From Endobugula sp047636495 (GTDB lineage: Bacteria; Pseudomonadota; Gammaproteobacteria; Pseudomonadales; Cellvibrionaceae), in contig JBLILH010000002.1 in NCBI GenBank assembly GCA_047636495.1, positions 124,001 to 188,000 of the forward strand: DNA of 64,000 nt. The letters are read 5' to 3'. Made by a program: the position numbers and the translations under genes. The notes below the pieces were generated by a model. That model did not search any database, was not told the origin of the DNA, and saw only the letters and a program-made list of their open reading frames with translations. This document shows positions 26,730 to 37,000 of this stretch, piece by piece; the stretch's first letter is position 1, and each line of letters opens with the position of its first letter.

Positions 26730-27512
26730 CTAATTGCAGCCAGCCATCACACCGCCATCAACATCGACTACCGTACCCGTCATCCAGCTTGCCTTCTCAG
26801 ATAACAAAAATTCCACCGCATTGACCATATCACCCGCCGAACCAATTCGCCCAATAGGATGAAAATCGTTAAAGCCTTGCAAGGCACCTTCAATTTGGTC
26901 TTATTCGATAAACGATTTATAAATTGTCGTCAATACGACTGCAGGCGCAACCGCATTGGCTCTAATACCATCTTCAGCCAACTCCATGACTAAATTTTTC
27001 GTCAGCGCATGCAGTCGTATTTTTTGCATAGAGTACGCCGATGATGGCGTTGCCTTGATCACTTGATGTGCCCACATAAAAACGATGGTCACTATATAGT
27101 CAGTATAGAGCCACTGCCACGCGCTTTCATGTTTTTTGCGACGGCCTGAGTAATGAAGAAGAACGCCTTATTCATATCCATCTGTAGATCATAGTCAGCT
27201 TCTGAATACGCTAAAAAACTGACAGGCTTAAAAAATCCCGCCGCGTTCACTAGGGAACAATATGCCGCGATTCACTCGCTAACGGTTCAACAAATCCGTT
27301 AACTTACTGCTGGTCTTACAGGTCAATTTCACCCACTTCAACCCCACCCCTTTCACTTCCGCTTCTAACGCTTACTTTGTCTTAGATAACGACGACATTT
27401 GTCGTGATAATAAAATAACGGTATTACCTTGAGACAGCAAGCGCTTAGTCACCTCTTTACCCAGACCACCTGACCCACCAACCACTAACGCCACTGACTG
27501 ACTTATACCCAT
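26730..27512 (-). pseudogene. Decayed short-chain dehydrogenase/reductase
   Basis: Read on the minus strand, ATG 27512 begins MGISQSVALVVGGSGGLGKE, a normal SDR nucleotide-binding start. The catalytic segment survives as SSAYSMQKIRLHALTKN in another frame (around 26970-27050). The gene ends GGVMAGCN at 26730. Between these parts the frame changes several times and is broken by stops, so no intact protein can be made. It is divergent from an equally broken TetR gene, with an intact palindrome between them. Confidence 0.82.
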
Positions 27513-27575
27513 TCCCCTGAATTATTTATTAACGTTAGCACTCCCAAAGCAGGAACGCGGATAAAAACACATCAG

Positions 27576-27593
27576 CTACCTATCGGTAGGTAG
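27576..27593. promoter_or_regulatory. Likely TetR operator
   Basis: The perfect inverted repeat CTACCTA-TCGG-TAGGTAG lies between the divergent SDR and TetR pseudogenes. Size and position fit a TetR-family operator controlling both promoters. Binding is inference. Confidence 0.65.
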
Positions 27594-27708
27594 AATTTTA
27601 ATGTCACAATTAATAGCTAAGACGGCAAGAAAACCGGCTGAATAACTAGCTGGCAAAGCTACCAACGGTACTACCACATTAACTGTTATCCACTAGGCAA
27701 GAGGCCCC

Positions 27709-28247
27709 ATGTCCTCAGATACCATAAAACGCATTATTCAGTCAGCAAAAAGCCAAGCACAGTCTGGAGGCTATAACGCGTTTAGTTTTTGTGAAATCGC
27801 CAAAGAAATTGGCATTAAGAGTGCGAGTATTCACTACCACTCTCCCACCAAAGCCGATCTTGCCGCGGAGTTAGTGCAGCGCTATACCGACAATTTCAAC
27901 CAACACCTACAAGTAATTAGCGAATCGAACGGCAGCACAGAACAACAATTATCGGACTACGCCGCGCTGCTGTATCACGCACTCAACATTGATCAAAAGA
28001 TGTGTTTGGGCCGTATGTTTACCGCAGAAATAGATGTTCTGCCGGATGGCGTAAAAACAGCTACTCGCCAATTCTTTGAAGCCCAAATTCAGTGTTAAGC
28101 TCCCTGTTAACCAGCCACAGTGTTGCAGATGCAGAATCAGAAGCGATTAGGTTACTCGCCAATATCGAAGGCGCCATGCTGTTAGCGAGAACGTTTGATT
28201 CAGAGGAATATTTCACTCGCGCCATTGACCTCTCTGCGTATCGCTAA
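27709..28247 (+). pseudogene. TetR-family regulator with a frameshift
   Basis: The first 129 codons encode the helix-turn-helix (NAFSFCEIAKEIGIKSASIH) and part of the ligand domain, ending early at 28098. A second frame then continues the C-terminus (SVADAESEAIRLLANIEGAM) to a TAA at 28245-28247. One frameshift near 28080-28100 therefore splits a gene of about 180 codons. The DNA-binding half might still be made. It is divergent from the broken SDR gene, with a palindromic operator between. Confidence 0.8.
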
Positions 28248-28339
28248 AAAATAAGCCTTTACTCACCTAAAACAATAGAAACTCACTAAGGTACAGCTTT
28301 CGCTGTAAACTGTTAGCAGTAAACGGTAAACTCTTTCTT

Positions 28340-30454
28340 ATGGCAGGTTCAATCCCACAAACTTTTATTGATGACTTACTCGAACGCATTGACATTGTTG
28401 ATGTGATAGACAGCCGTGTAAAACTCAAAAAAACAGGGAAAAACTACTCTGCCTGTTGCCCCTTTCATGATGAAAAAACCCCCTCTTTTAGTGTTAGCCC
28501 CGACAAACAGTTTTTTTACTGCTTTGGTTGTGGCGCCAGTGGCAATGCGGTTGGTTTTGTCATGGACTACGAACGCCTCAGTTTTCCAGAAACCATCGAA
28601 AGCCTTGCCAAAGTAGCCGGTATCGAAGTTCCAAGAGAGCAAACCAAAGACCCACAAAAACGTGCGCAAGATGAAGCCAACGAAAAAGCACGCAAATTAC
28701 TCTATAGCCTAATGGCGCAAGCGAACGACTATTATCAGCAGCAGCTTCGCGAACATCCACAAAAGAACACCCCCGTTAACTACCTTAAACATCGAGGCCT
28801 TAGCGGCCAAATAGCCAAAGACTTTGGCATTGGTTACGCACCTCCCGGCTGGGACAACCTTATTAAGGCGCTGGGCACCTCTAACGAAAAACAAGACCTG
28901 CTATTAGATGGCGGCATGTTGATTCGGAATGAAGAAAAGGATCGTGTATACGACCGTTTCCGCGAACGTATTATGTTCCCCATTCTCGACAGTCGCGGAC
29001 GCGTGATTGGCTTCGGGGGGCGCGTACTCAACGATGAAAAACCAAAATACCTAAACTCGCCTGAAACTACCATTTTTCACAAGGGCAAAGAGCTCTACGG
29101 CCTCTACGAAGCGCGCCAAGCCTATCGCCAATTGCCCCGCGTATTGGTCGTTGAAGGCTATATGGATGTGGTCGCCCTTGCCCAATACGGTATTCGTTAT
29201 GGCGTTGCAACACTAGGCACAGCCTGTAGCGAAGAACATTTACGTATTGCGTTTAAGCACACCAACGAGATTGTATTTTGTTTTGATGGGGATAAAGCTG
29301 GCCGAAAAGCCGCACGCCGCGCGATGGAAAACTCATTGCCCGCAATGGAAGATGGCCGCCAAATTAAGTTTCTCTACTTACCCGATGGCGAAGACCCTGA
29401 TACCTTGATACGTCAAATCGGTGAAGAAAAATTCACTCGATTAATTGAAGGGGCATCGCCCCTCGAAAACTTTCTATTTGAAGCGCTAGGCCAAACCTTT
29501 GATACACAAACCATGGAAGGCCGAGCGCGCCTTTGTAAGCTGGCCGCGCCGATGATTGATCAGTTGCCACGGGGCGTTTATCGCGAGCTAATGTTTAATC
29601 AGTTAGCCAACCGCACACAGCTCAGCATGGATGCGTTAATGCGCTTGCTGGAAGAATTACCGCAACAGGCCAGCCAACAATCCAGCGACACCTACTCAAA
29701 ACAAGCTCACAACACTATAGACAGCAGGCCATCGCTAGCGATCAATACCTCTTACAGGGACCATACACCGCCCAACAATTCTCAACATGATGATGTCCAG
29801 CGCTATCACGACGACGAGCACAGGGCTTCAGCCCACGATTCAACTGACGACTCATCACTGGATCAATATGCAAATTATTCTAGCCAGCATTCCAGCCAAC
29901 ACTTCAACCAACACTTCAACCAGAGTAGCGTCTTAAGCAGTGATCGCCTGACGAGCAACCATGAAAAAAAACCTTCACAAAATCAATTACCCCAGCAAGC
30001 GATGAGCCTGCTGCTGTTTCAGCCCAATATTGCCTCGGCAGCAGAAGACATTGACGAACTTCGTCATAGCCAAGAAGAGACAGTGAAAGTACTCGTTAAT
30101 TTAATTGATTTACTACAGCAGCGCCCGGAGTTTACCCGCAGCCAAATTATTGGCCATTGGCAAGGGACTTATGGCGCAGAATCTAGCCAGCAATTACACG
30201 TCGTTATGGATAAAGCGGCGGTATTCCATCACGCTAAAAATCTAAGTAGCGCTGAAAACCTAAGTAGCGCAGAAGAAAGTCGAGAATTTAATCCTACGAA
30301 CCAGTTTCAGGACACGCTCGCGGCAATACTCAAAGAACAGCAAGAAAGAGACTGTAACGCCATCATCGAGCAACTCCAAAAAAAGCCTTCTAGCGAATGG
30401 TCCTCCGCCGAAAAGCAGTTATTCTCGAAGGCAATTACGGCGAGAGCCAATTAA
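28340..30454 (+). CDS. dnaG: DNA primase DnaG with enlarged linker
   Basis: 704 residues. The CHCC zinc finger is Cys40-His43-Cys61-Cys64. The TOPRIM catalytic core has VEGYMDVVAL and FCFDGDKAGRKAARRA. A C-terminal DnaB-helicase-interacting domain closes the protein. Between core and C-domain (about residues 455-560) lies a Gln/Ser/His/Asp-rich stretch with SSQHSSQHFNQHFNQSS repeats. This makes the protein about 120 residues longer than E. coli primase. The gene sits 3.6 kb from yqeY and 230 bp before rpoD. Confidence 0.93.
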   Translation: MAGSIPQTFIDDLLERIDIVDVIDSRVKLKKTGKNYSACCPFHDEKTPSFSVSPDKQFFYCFGCGASGNAVGFVMDYERLSFPETIESLAKVAGIEVPREQTKDPQKRAQDEANEKARKLLYSLMAQANDYYQQQLREHPQKNTPVNYLKHRGLSGQIAKDFGIGYAPPGWDNLIKALGTSNEKQDLLLDGGMLIRNEEKDRVYDRFRERIMFPILDSRGRVIGFGGRVLNDEKPKYLNSPETTIFHKGKELYGLYEARQAYRQLPRVLVVEGYMDVVALAQYGIRYGVATLGTACSEEHLRIAFKHTNEIVFCFDGDKAGRKAARRAMENSLPAMEDGRQIKFLYLPDGEDPDTLIRQIGEEKFTRLIEGASPLENFLFEALGQTFDTQTMEGRARLCKLAAPMIDQLPRGVYRELMFNQLANRTQLSMDALMRLLEELPQQASQQSSDTYSKQAHNTIDSRPSLAINTSYRDHTPPNNSQHDDVQRYHDDEHRASAHDSTDDSSLDQYANYSSQHSSQHFNQHFNQSSVLSSDRLTSNHEKKPSQNQLPQQAMSLLLFQPNIASAAEDIDELRHSQEETVKVLVNLIDLLQQRPEFTRSQIIGHWQGTYGAESSQQLHVVMDKAAVFHHAKNLSSAENLSSAEESREFNPTNQFQDTLAAILKEQQERDCNAIIEQLQKKPSSEWSSAEKQLFSKAITARAN

Positions 30455-30554
30455 CCCTACATAATCTATTGATTTTTGAATAAATCACCCCACTATATCC
30501 CTCTATACCTAGCAATATACATCGAAGTCCTAGCATAAAAACCCATAAATCGTC

Positions 30555-30560
30555 TATAAT
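30555..30560 (+). promoter_or_regulatory. Possible rpoD promoter -10
   Basis: TATAAT at 30555-30560 within CGTCTATAATTAGCGG, 127 bases before the rpoD start. The -35 region (TAGCAT at 30531-30536, 18-bp spacing) is weak, so only the -10 is claimed. Confidence 0.4.
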
Positions 30561-30686
30561 TAGCGGTTTAGCCCAAAACACATAATTCAGTATCTCAAAT
30601 AGTGTATAACAGCGACCCGATTGGTCAATTCAGTTCCAGTCACCTGCGAATATAACTTAGATATACCCTGCGCAACCGGAGCGTGC

Positions 30687-32501
30687 ATGTCAAACAATAA
30701 ACAAGAATCCCGCATCAAGTTATTGATTGCCCGAGGTAAAGAGCAAGGTTACTTAACCTATGCGGATGTGAACGACCATTTACCCCAAGACATTTCTGAT
30801 CCAGATCAGGTTGAAGACATTATTCAAATGATCAACGACATGGGAATTCGCGTCTACGAGACGGCTCCCGATGCCGAAGATATTTTGATGAGTGATGGCG
30901 ATTCATCTGCCGACGAAATAGCTTCAGCCGAAGCCGCCGCAGCCTTAGCCGCAGTAGAAACCGAAGCGGGCCGAACAACTGACCCGGTACGTATGTACAT
31001 GCGTGAAATGGGTACGGTTGAATTACTGACACGTGAAGGCGAAATTGCCATCGCAAAACGCATTGAAGAAGGGACACGCGACCTTATGCACGCGCTTTCC
31101 TGCTGGCCAACAGTAGTTCAGGGCCTAGTCGATGAGTTTGACCTCTTAGCAAAAGAAGAGCGCCGCATTCCTGACGTGATTGCGGGCTGGCTAGACCCCG
31201 CTGATGATGTGCCGCCAGCAGGTCCTTCTGCCGCCGCAAAAAATAAAGATAAAGATAATAAAGACGACGATGAAGACGAAGTCGACACTGGCCTTGATCC
31301 AGAAGAAGTGAATGCACGTTTTGGTGAACTGAAAAAACAATTGGTCAAAACCAATAAAGTCATCAAAAAGCACGGACGGGGTAGCAAAGAAGCGGACAAA
31401 GAACTTTCTGACTTGGGCGATATTGTTAAATTTTTTAAACTACCGCCTCGCCAGTTTGAGCCTATGTACCGAAAAGCACGCGGCGCATTAGAGCAAGTCC
31501 GTAAAGAAGAAAAAAGAATCTTAACATTATGCGTCCGCACCTCGAGAATGCCACGCAAGACGTTTGTCAAAGAATTTCCAGGCAATGAAACAAATCCTAC
31601 TTGGATAATCAGCATCATCGATAAAGATCGTGTTTATTCTCCTAAACTAGAAGAAGTAAAAGAAGAAATTTTACGCGCACAGCGAAATCTTAATCAAATA
31701 CAAAACGTTGCGGGTATTGATCTCGCGGTGATTAAAGAAATCAATCGTCGCATGTCGATTGGTGAAGCGCGTGCACGTCGTGCGAAAAAAGAAATGGTTG
31801 AAGCTAACTTACGCTTGGTTATCTCGATTGCGAAAAAATATACCAACCGTGGCTTACAGTTCCTTGATCTGATTCAAGAAGGCAACATCGGCTTAATGAA
31901 AGCCGTTGATAAATTTGAATACCGTCGTGGTTATAAGTTTTCGACCTACGCAACCTGGTGGATTCGCCAAGCGATCACCCGCTCTATTGCTGACCAAGCC
32001 CGCACCATTCGTATTCCGGTACATATGATCGAGACGATCAACAAACTCAACCGTATTTCTCGTCAAATGCTACAAGAAATGGGTCGTGAGCCAACGCCAG
32101 AAGAATTGGGCGAGCGCATGGAAATGCCAGAAGAAAAAGTGCGCAAGGTATTAAAAATTGCCAAAGAACCTATCTCGATGGAGACCCCTATCGGTGATGA
32201 TGAAGATTCACATCTAGGCGACTTTATCGAAGACGGCACCATCACCTCACCCATAGAGTCCGCCACCGATGTCGGCTTAACCGAGTCTACTCGCGATGTA
32301 TTATCCGGCCTCACCGCCAGAGAAGCCAAAGTACTGCGCATGCGCTTTGGCATTGATATGAATACTGACCACACCTTAGAAGAAGTTGGCAAACAGTTTG
32401 ATGTGACTCGCGAACGTATTCGTCAGATCGAAGCAAAAGCACTACGTAAACTGCGTCACCCAAGTCGTTCAGATCATTTAAGAAGTTTCTTGGACGAATA
32501 G
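30687..32501 (+). CDS. rpoD: RNA polymerase primary sigma factor RpoD
   Basis: 604 residues from ATG 30687, preceded by GGAG with ideal spacing; the open frame to 30621 is not the start. Region 1.1 (KLLIARGKEQGYLTYADVND), region 1.2 and a long acidic non-conserved region with a DNKDDDEDEVD patch come first. Region 2 (FSTYATWWIRQAITRSIADQ), region 3 and region 4 (VTRERIRQIEAKALRKLRHP) follow. Length and order are those of gammaproteobacterial sigma-70. A strong terminator follows. Confidence 0.96.
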   Translation: MSNNKQESRIKLLIARGKEQGYLTYADVNDHLPQDISDPDQVEDIIQMINDMGIRVYETAPDAEDILMSDGDSSADEIASAEAAAALAAVETEAGRTTDPVRMYMREMGTVELLTREGEIAIAKRIEEGTRDLMHALSCWPTVVQGLVDEFDLLAKEERRIPDVIAGWLDPADDVPPAGPSAAAKNKDKDNKDDDEDEVDTGLDPEEVNARFGELKKQLVKTNKVIKKHGRGSKEADKELSDLGDIVKFFKLPPRQFEPMYRKARGALEQVRKEEKRILTLCVRTSRMPRKTFVKEFPGNETNPTWIISIIDKDRVYSPKLEEVKEEILRAQRNLNQIQNVAGIDLAVIKEINRRMSIGEARARRAKKEMVEANLRLVISIAKKYTNRGLQFLDLIQEGNIGLMKAVDKFEYRRGYKFSTYATWWIRQAITRSIADQARTIRIPVHMIETINKLNRISRQMLQEMGREPTPEELGERMEMPEEKVRKVLKIAKEPISMETPIGDDEDSHLGDFIEDGTITSPIESATDVGLTESTRDVLSGLTAREAKVLRMRFGIDMNTDHTLEEVGKQFDVTRERIRQIEAKALRKLRHPSRSDHLRSFLDE

Positions 32502-32520
32502 GAAAAAATAGGTATGATAC

Positions 32521-32562
32521 GCGCCTCCCGACTCTTCATAGAGAAAGGAGGCGTTTTTTTGT
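32521..32562 (+). terminator. rpoD Rho-independent terminator
   Basis: Stem CGCCTCC / GGAGGCG (32522-32528 with 32547-32553) followed by TTTTTTTGTTTT, twenty bases after the rpoD stop. Confidence 0.9.
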
Positions 32563-32593
32563 TTTAAAACGTTAGCGCAAGAGAAGCAGTAAA

Positions 32594-32650
32594 CATTACG
32601 CAGGATTGTTGTTTGATGGTTAGACGCCAGAAAGCAAAAAACAAGTAATG
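32594..32650. repeat. Imperfect palindromic intergenic element, short copy
   Basis: Begins CATTACGCAGGATTGTTG and ends CAAAAAACAAGTAATG, so the outer six bases are a perfect inverted repeat and the inner arms an imperfect one. It is related to the longer palindrome at 32813-32935. Confidence 0.6.
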
Positions 32651-32812
32651 GCTAAACGCAGGTATTTTGTTTTCTAGTTACAAGCCGCGAAGCGAGGGAA
32701 TGTACATTAAGTACAAGACCGAGGTTTGACAATCTAAGGCTCCTGCAAAGATTGCATACACGCCATCCATGGCGCTAAGCACGCGACAAAGCTAGAAGAC
32801 AAAGATAGTAAG
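32651..32812. repeat. Gene-free stretch with GAGGGAATGTAC core repeat
   Basis: No gene is seen. It contains GAGGGAATGTACATTAAGTA (around 32694) and the following CAAGACCGAG. This core recurs, slightly changed, at about 32861-32889 within the next palindrome. The segment therefore looks like a partial copy of the same intergenic element. Confidence 0.5.
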
Positions 32813-32935
32813 CATTACGCAGGATTTTTGCTTGCTGGCTAGGCGCCCCGCAGAAAACTGAGGGAGTGTACACCAAGTACATGACCGAAGGTTTCGAGGA
32901 CGCAACGACGCCAGCAAACAAAAAGACAAGTAATG
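32813..32935. repeat. Long palindromic intergenic element abutting the tRNA
   Basis: A 123-bp imperfect inverted repeat: CATTAC plus TTTTTGCTTGCTGGC on the left pairs with GCCAGCAAACAAAAA plus GTAATG on the right. The centre holds GAGGGAGTGTACACCAAGTA. Its last base is the first G of the tRNA gene. It resembles dispersed intergenic repeats rather than a terminator. Confidence 0.65.
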
Positions 32936-33011
32936 GGCCTTTAGCTCAGTTGGTTAGAGCATACGACTCATAATCGTCAGGTCCCCAGTTCGAGTCTGGG
33001 AAGGCCCACCA
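32935..33011 (+). tRNA. tRNA with CAU anticodon, probably tRNA-Ile2
   Basis: 77 bases with an encoded CCA end. Acceptor GGGCCTT pairs with AAGGCCC; the D arm contains AGCTCAGTTGGTTAGAGC; the anticodon loop is ACTCATAAT; the T arm is CCCAG-TTCGAGT-CTGGG. CAU can mean Met or lysidine-modified Ile2. The pairs C4-G69 and C5-G68 and the position just after rpoD (as ileX is near rpoD in E. coli) favour Ile2. Its last 21 bases plus ATTT/A recur at 44612-44636, marking it as the insertion site of an island. Confidence 0.9.
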
Positions 33012-33015
33012 TTTA
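32991..33015. other. Left attachment-site copy (tRNA 3' end)
   Basis: CGAGTCTGGGAAGGCCCACC followed by ATTTA matches 44612-44636 at 24 of 25 positions. Direct copies of a tRNA 3' end at both sides of foreign genes are the classical mark of site-specific integration. Confidence 0.75.
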
Positions 33016-33050
33016 TGCACAATACCTCCCACAAAAGATGTCAGTGTAGC

Positions 33051-33128
33051 CATAAGTTGTCATCAAACGACAACTTATGCTTGCAGGCACCCCTGAAGCC
33101 CTTTAAATACGGCATTGTGACAACTTAT
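33051..33128. repeat. GACAACTTATG inverted/direct repeats beside the tRNA
   Basis: CATAAGTTGTC (33051-33061) and GACAACTTATG (33069-33079) form a perfect inverted repeat with a 7-base spacer. A third half-site GACAACTTAT lies at 33119-33128. Their place just inside the island end fits recombinase arm-type sites or an iteron-like array; this is inference. Confidence 0.55.
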
Positions 33129-33206
33129 ACTAGCACTAAATGTTTTCATATTTCATGTTGCAAGCATAAGGTGTCATGAATTTGTTTTTCGATGGCATGT
33201 GTCAAC

Positions 33207-34031
33207 TCACCCATTCAAATACATCTCTGCCATATCATCCAGCTGGGTCTTCATGTCTTTCCAGTTGGGCATCACTTGCGTTAATAAACGCCAAAAGCGT
33301 TCGCCGTGATTGTGCTCAGCAATATGACACAGCTCGTGTAGTATCACGTAATCTATACATTCTTTTGGCGCTTTGACCAGATGAGGATTGAGCATTAAAT
33401 TGCCTGCTGTCGAGCAGCTGCCCCATTGCTTTTTCATTGCCATGACTCTAAACGATGGAATGCCTTTTACCCACGTTGCCTTAGCAAGCATTTTATTTAG
33501 GCGCTCATCAAAAATAGCTTTAGCTTTCTGCTGATACCATTTATCAATTAGAGGCTTAACATTAGCCGTTCGATCATCATTATCCTTGTGCAATATTACA
33601 TTTAATTTACCGCGACTCAGCTTAACGCTAGGGTCTTGCTCTGCATCAACGCTAACCTTTAACACGTAGCGTCTACCTAAATAAAATTGAGTTTCACCAC
33701 TGACATAACGCTTGGGTAACACGTATTGTTTTTGCTTGGCAAACTCTTCAATGTTGCGCCAAATCCATCTTGCTCGTTTAAGCACTGCCTGATGAATCGA
33801 CTCATCCGATGCATCTTGGGGTGCTGTCGCCGCCACCCGTTGATCAGGATGAACTTTGATCACCACCTTGCGAGCGGCTGCTTTACTGTTAATGGATTGA
33901 CGAATCACGTCATAATGAATCATCACGCTACCATAAGAAATCACGCCATGCTCACCCGTCATTGTAGGGTGAATTGCAGGGTGAATTGTAGGGTGAATCT
34001 TAGTATTACCTGAAGAGGGCGTCATCATCAT
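33207..34031 (-). CDS. YgjP/SprT-type zinc metallopeptidase-like protein
   Basis: 274 residues. The zinc site is DYVILHELCHIAEHNHGERF (H-E-x-x-H plus a downstream His). MKKQWGSCSTAGNLMLNPHL just before it is typical of the YgjP-like (DUF45, M48-annotated) family. The first 24 residues contain a threefold IHPT/IHPA repeat from a 12-bp tandem repeat; MTGEHGVISYG may be the true beginning. The gene starts where hsdR ends (TAAATG) and is the last of the minus-strand type I operon. Genes of this type are often found with hsdR; the substrate is unknown. Confidence 0.8.
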   Translation of the reverse strand: MMMTPSSGNTKIHPTIHPAIHPTMTGEHGVISYGSVMIHYDVIRQSINSKAAARKVVIKVHPDQRVAATAPQDASDESIHQAVLKRARWIWRNIEEFAKQKQYVLPKRYVSGETQFYLGRRYVLKVSVDAEQDPSVKLSRGKLNVILHKDNDDRTANVKPLIDKWYQQKAKAIFDERLNKMLAKATWVKGIPSFRVMAMKKQWGSCSTAGNLMLNPHLVKAPKECIDYVILHELCHIAEHNHGERFWRLLTQVMPNWKDMKTQLDDMAEMYLNG

Positions 34032-37000
34032 TTAAGCCCTAGCCAAACCAAGGCGAGCAATCTTAAGTACTGCCTCAATAAGCCTTTGCGCATCATCAAT
34101 ACCTAAATCGGCAAATAACATGGGTAACAACTTCACGCCAATGGCGTTTTCAATTTCAGCTGGGTTAATGGAATATTCCGCGACTGCGTTATTAACCACA
34201 TCATCGATATCAAAGGCATACTTCACTAGTTGTGTATTATCCAATTTTTTATTGTCCAATGCTTTTTCGGTTAAATAATCATTGCCAAATAAGTGTTTAA
34301 ATAAGCCAAAATAGGCTTGAGCATGCTTATTGAGCTTTCCCGATTCATCTGTAAAGTCGTTGGGTATGTCAGCCACTTTGCGTTCATTTAGATCTTTTTC
34401 AAAATCAGCAAATAAAATATATTGCTTAACTGGTGCATCAAACATGTCTTTCGTTTGCTCAATGGCTTTTTTTAACAGATTCGAAAAATATTCTTGTGCG
34501 TAAGGATCATCAGCAAGGTCTTCTTCAATGGTTTTAGTGATGCGCCCCGTGATCTTGTCGGTTTGGTTACGAGCTTCGTCATCGCTTAAGTCTTGCGGCT
34601 TAACATCTTTACCCAAATTGCCGACTAAATAAGCGCCCTCTGGTTCTTTTATTTCAATACCGGCAATATGTTTATCTAACAAGCGACTAATATCTTCGGC
34701 ATACTCATCGTAGTTGATAGATTCATTAGCGTCTTCACGCACTTGTTTGCGCAAGTCTACAAAGGCTTTTAAATCACGTTTTAACAAGTCTCGTTTATTC
34801 TCGAAAGATTTATCGTCAAAGTAGCTAGCAGACTGTAAAGCGACTTTCATGCAGTTAGAAAATGCCGTAAGAATAGAATAAAAATCATCACGGCTTTTTA
34901 TATTAGCATCAACAAAACCACCCTCAAACTCTTTCACCTTAGGCGCTAATGCTTGCCTTAATGCAGGGCCGTCTTGCTTATTTTTTACGTCTGCAAAAAT
35001 TGCCCAAAGCTCGCTATGTAAGCCGGGTAACTTTTTGTATTCCGTATCCATGCGGTTATATAAACCTTTGAGATCATCTATATCAAAACCACCTTGGGTG
35101 CGGTCAGCTAAGTTTTGATATTTTTCAATGGTGGTATCGAGTTCTTTTAATATGCCACGGTAATCAATTAAGTAACCAAATTGCTTTTTACTGTGTAGGC
35201 GGTTCACTCGGGCAATGGCTTGAATTAAGTTATGTTCTTTCAGTGGCTTGTCGATATAAAGCACGGTATTTTTAGGTTCATCAAAGCCCGTTAACAGCTT
35301 ATCTACCACAATCATAATGTCTGGGCCATCGTCACGGCTAAAGTCTTCAATAATGGCTTTGGTATACGCTTTTTCATCACCACCGTAGTGTTGCGCCACG
35401 TTACCTTTCCACCAGCTTTGAACAATATCTTTACTCTCTTGATCGACAACATCATGACCTTCGCGCGTATCGGGTGGCGACATTGCCACTACCGAGCTTA
35501 CTTTACCAATGTTGTCTAAAGCATTTTTATAGCGAATGGCCGAAGCCTTCGAGTCGCAAGCCAGTTGGCCTTTTAGATGTAGGTATGTAAAGTGTTGAAA
35601 ATGATCAGAAATATCATGAGCAATTAATTCAATCCGGCCCTCGGTTTGATAAATCTGCCCCTTTTGCGAGAACTTTCTTTTAAGATCCGTTTTTTGTTTG
35701 TCGGTCAGTTTTTCAGTGATACGGTCAAACCACGCATCAATGGCTTTGTCATTCACGTTTAGATCAGGGATACGCTCTTCATATAGCAGCGGTGTCACCA
35801 TCTTATCTTCAACCGCTTGCTGCATGGTGTAAGAGTGAATAATTTTACCGAACTTATTTTCGGTCTTATCATCTTTTAATAGTGGGGTGCCGGTAAAGGC
35901 AATAAAGGCGGCTTTGGGCAGCGTTTGTAGCATACGGATATTGTTTTCTCCGTTTTGGCTGCGGTGGCCTTCATCGACTAAGACAATAATGTTTGGGCTA
36001 TCGTTAAAGCATTCTTTTTGCTTAATCGCCGAACCAAACTTATTAATAATAGAAAAAATAACGCGCTCATTACCTTTACCAATTTGCTCGGCTAAACGCT
36101 TGCCCGATGTGGCCATGGCATCCTTTTTATCTCGGTCGGTCAATACCCCACCCGATGCAAAGGTGCGACTCAGCTGGTCTTCTAAATCAACACGGTCAGT
36201 GACAATAATCACCCGACATTGCGCGAGCTCTTCTAACCATATCAGCGCTTTCGATAAAAACACCATGGTAAAAGACTTACCACTACCCGTAGTGTGCCAA
36301 ATAACACCACCTTCACGGCTACCATCGGTATCGAAACAATTGATGCGGTCAACTAAAGCTTTAATACCAAACACTTGTTGATAACGGGCAACAATTTTGC
36401 CGGCTTTGGTATCAAACAACGTAAAAAGGCGAGTCATCTCTAATAAACGATCAGGGCGTAATAAACTGATAATCAGTCTATCTTGATCGGTCACCGTTAA
36501 GTCACCATTGGCAATTAATGATAAGTATTCAGTCTTGGCGTCATTAGGGCGATGGTTGAATAAAGCATCGAGCTGTTCATGACTAAGCTTATGATTTTTT
36601 AAGCGAATAAATTCCGCTTCGGGTATTAATTCTTCTTTCCATTTTGCCCAAAATTTATCTGAAGTTCCGCAGGTTGCATATAAACCTTCATGGCCATTGA
36701 CGGCTAACAGCAACTGGCTATAAGCAAAAAGATGAGGAATCTCTTGTTGGCCTTGGTTTCTAATCTGCTGAGAAATAGCCTCGCTATTGGTTGATTTACC
36801 TTCTTTGTTAGAGTCAGGGCGCTTTGCCTCAATCACCACTAAGGGCAAGCCATTAACAAAGCACACAATGTCAGGAATACGGTTACCCGTACCTTCGGCA
36901 TTTTGTATCACTAGCTCTTCAGAAAAGTGGAATTGGTTATTATCGATATGTTGCCAATCGATCAGTTGAATCGTGGGCGAGGCTTTTTTACCGTCAATAA

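Noticed and set aside
29870..29935. CCAGC/CAACACTTC-type repeats in dnaG as a CRISPR-like array
   Set aside because: They are short, in frame and encode the Gln/His-rich linker; there are no regular spacers and no cas genes. No CRISPR array was seen anywhere in the window.
31118..31618. Long minus-strand frame opposite rpoD
   Set aside because: It is antisense to the conserved sigma factor and its Ser/Leu-rich composition is that of a shadow frame.
32935..33011. Calling the CAU tRNA an elongator tRNA-Met
   Set aside because: Not excluded, but C4-G69 and C5-G68 and the position after rpoD fit tRNA-Ile2 better; a TilS-recognition check would settle it.
33965..34000. 12-bp tandem repeat at the start of the YgjP-type gene as a phase-variation switch
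   Set aside because: The unit is a multiple of three, so copy changes would not shift the frame, and the region may lie ahead of the true start.
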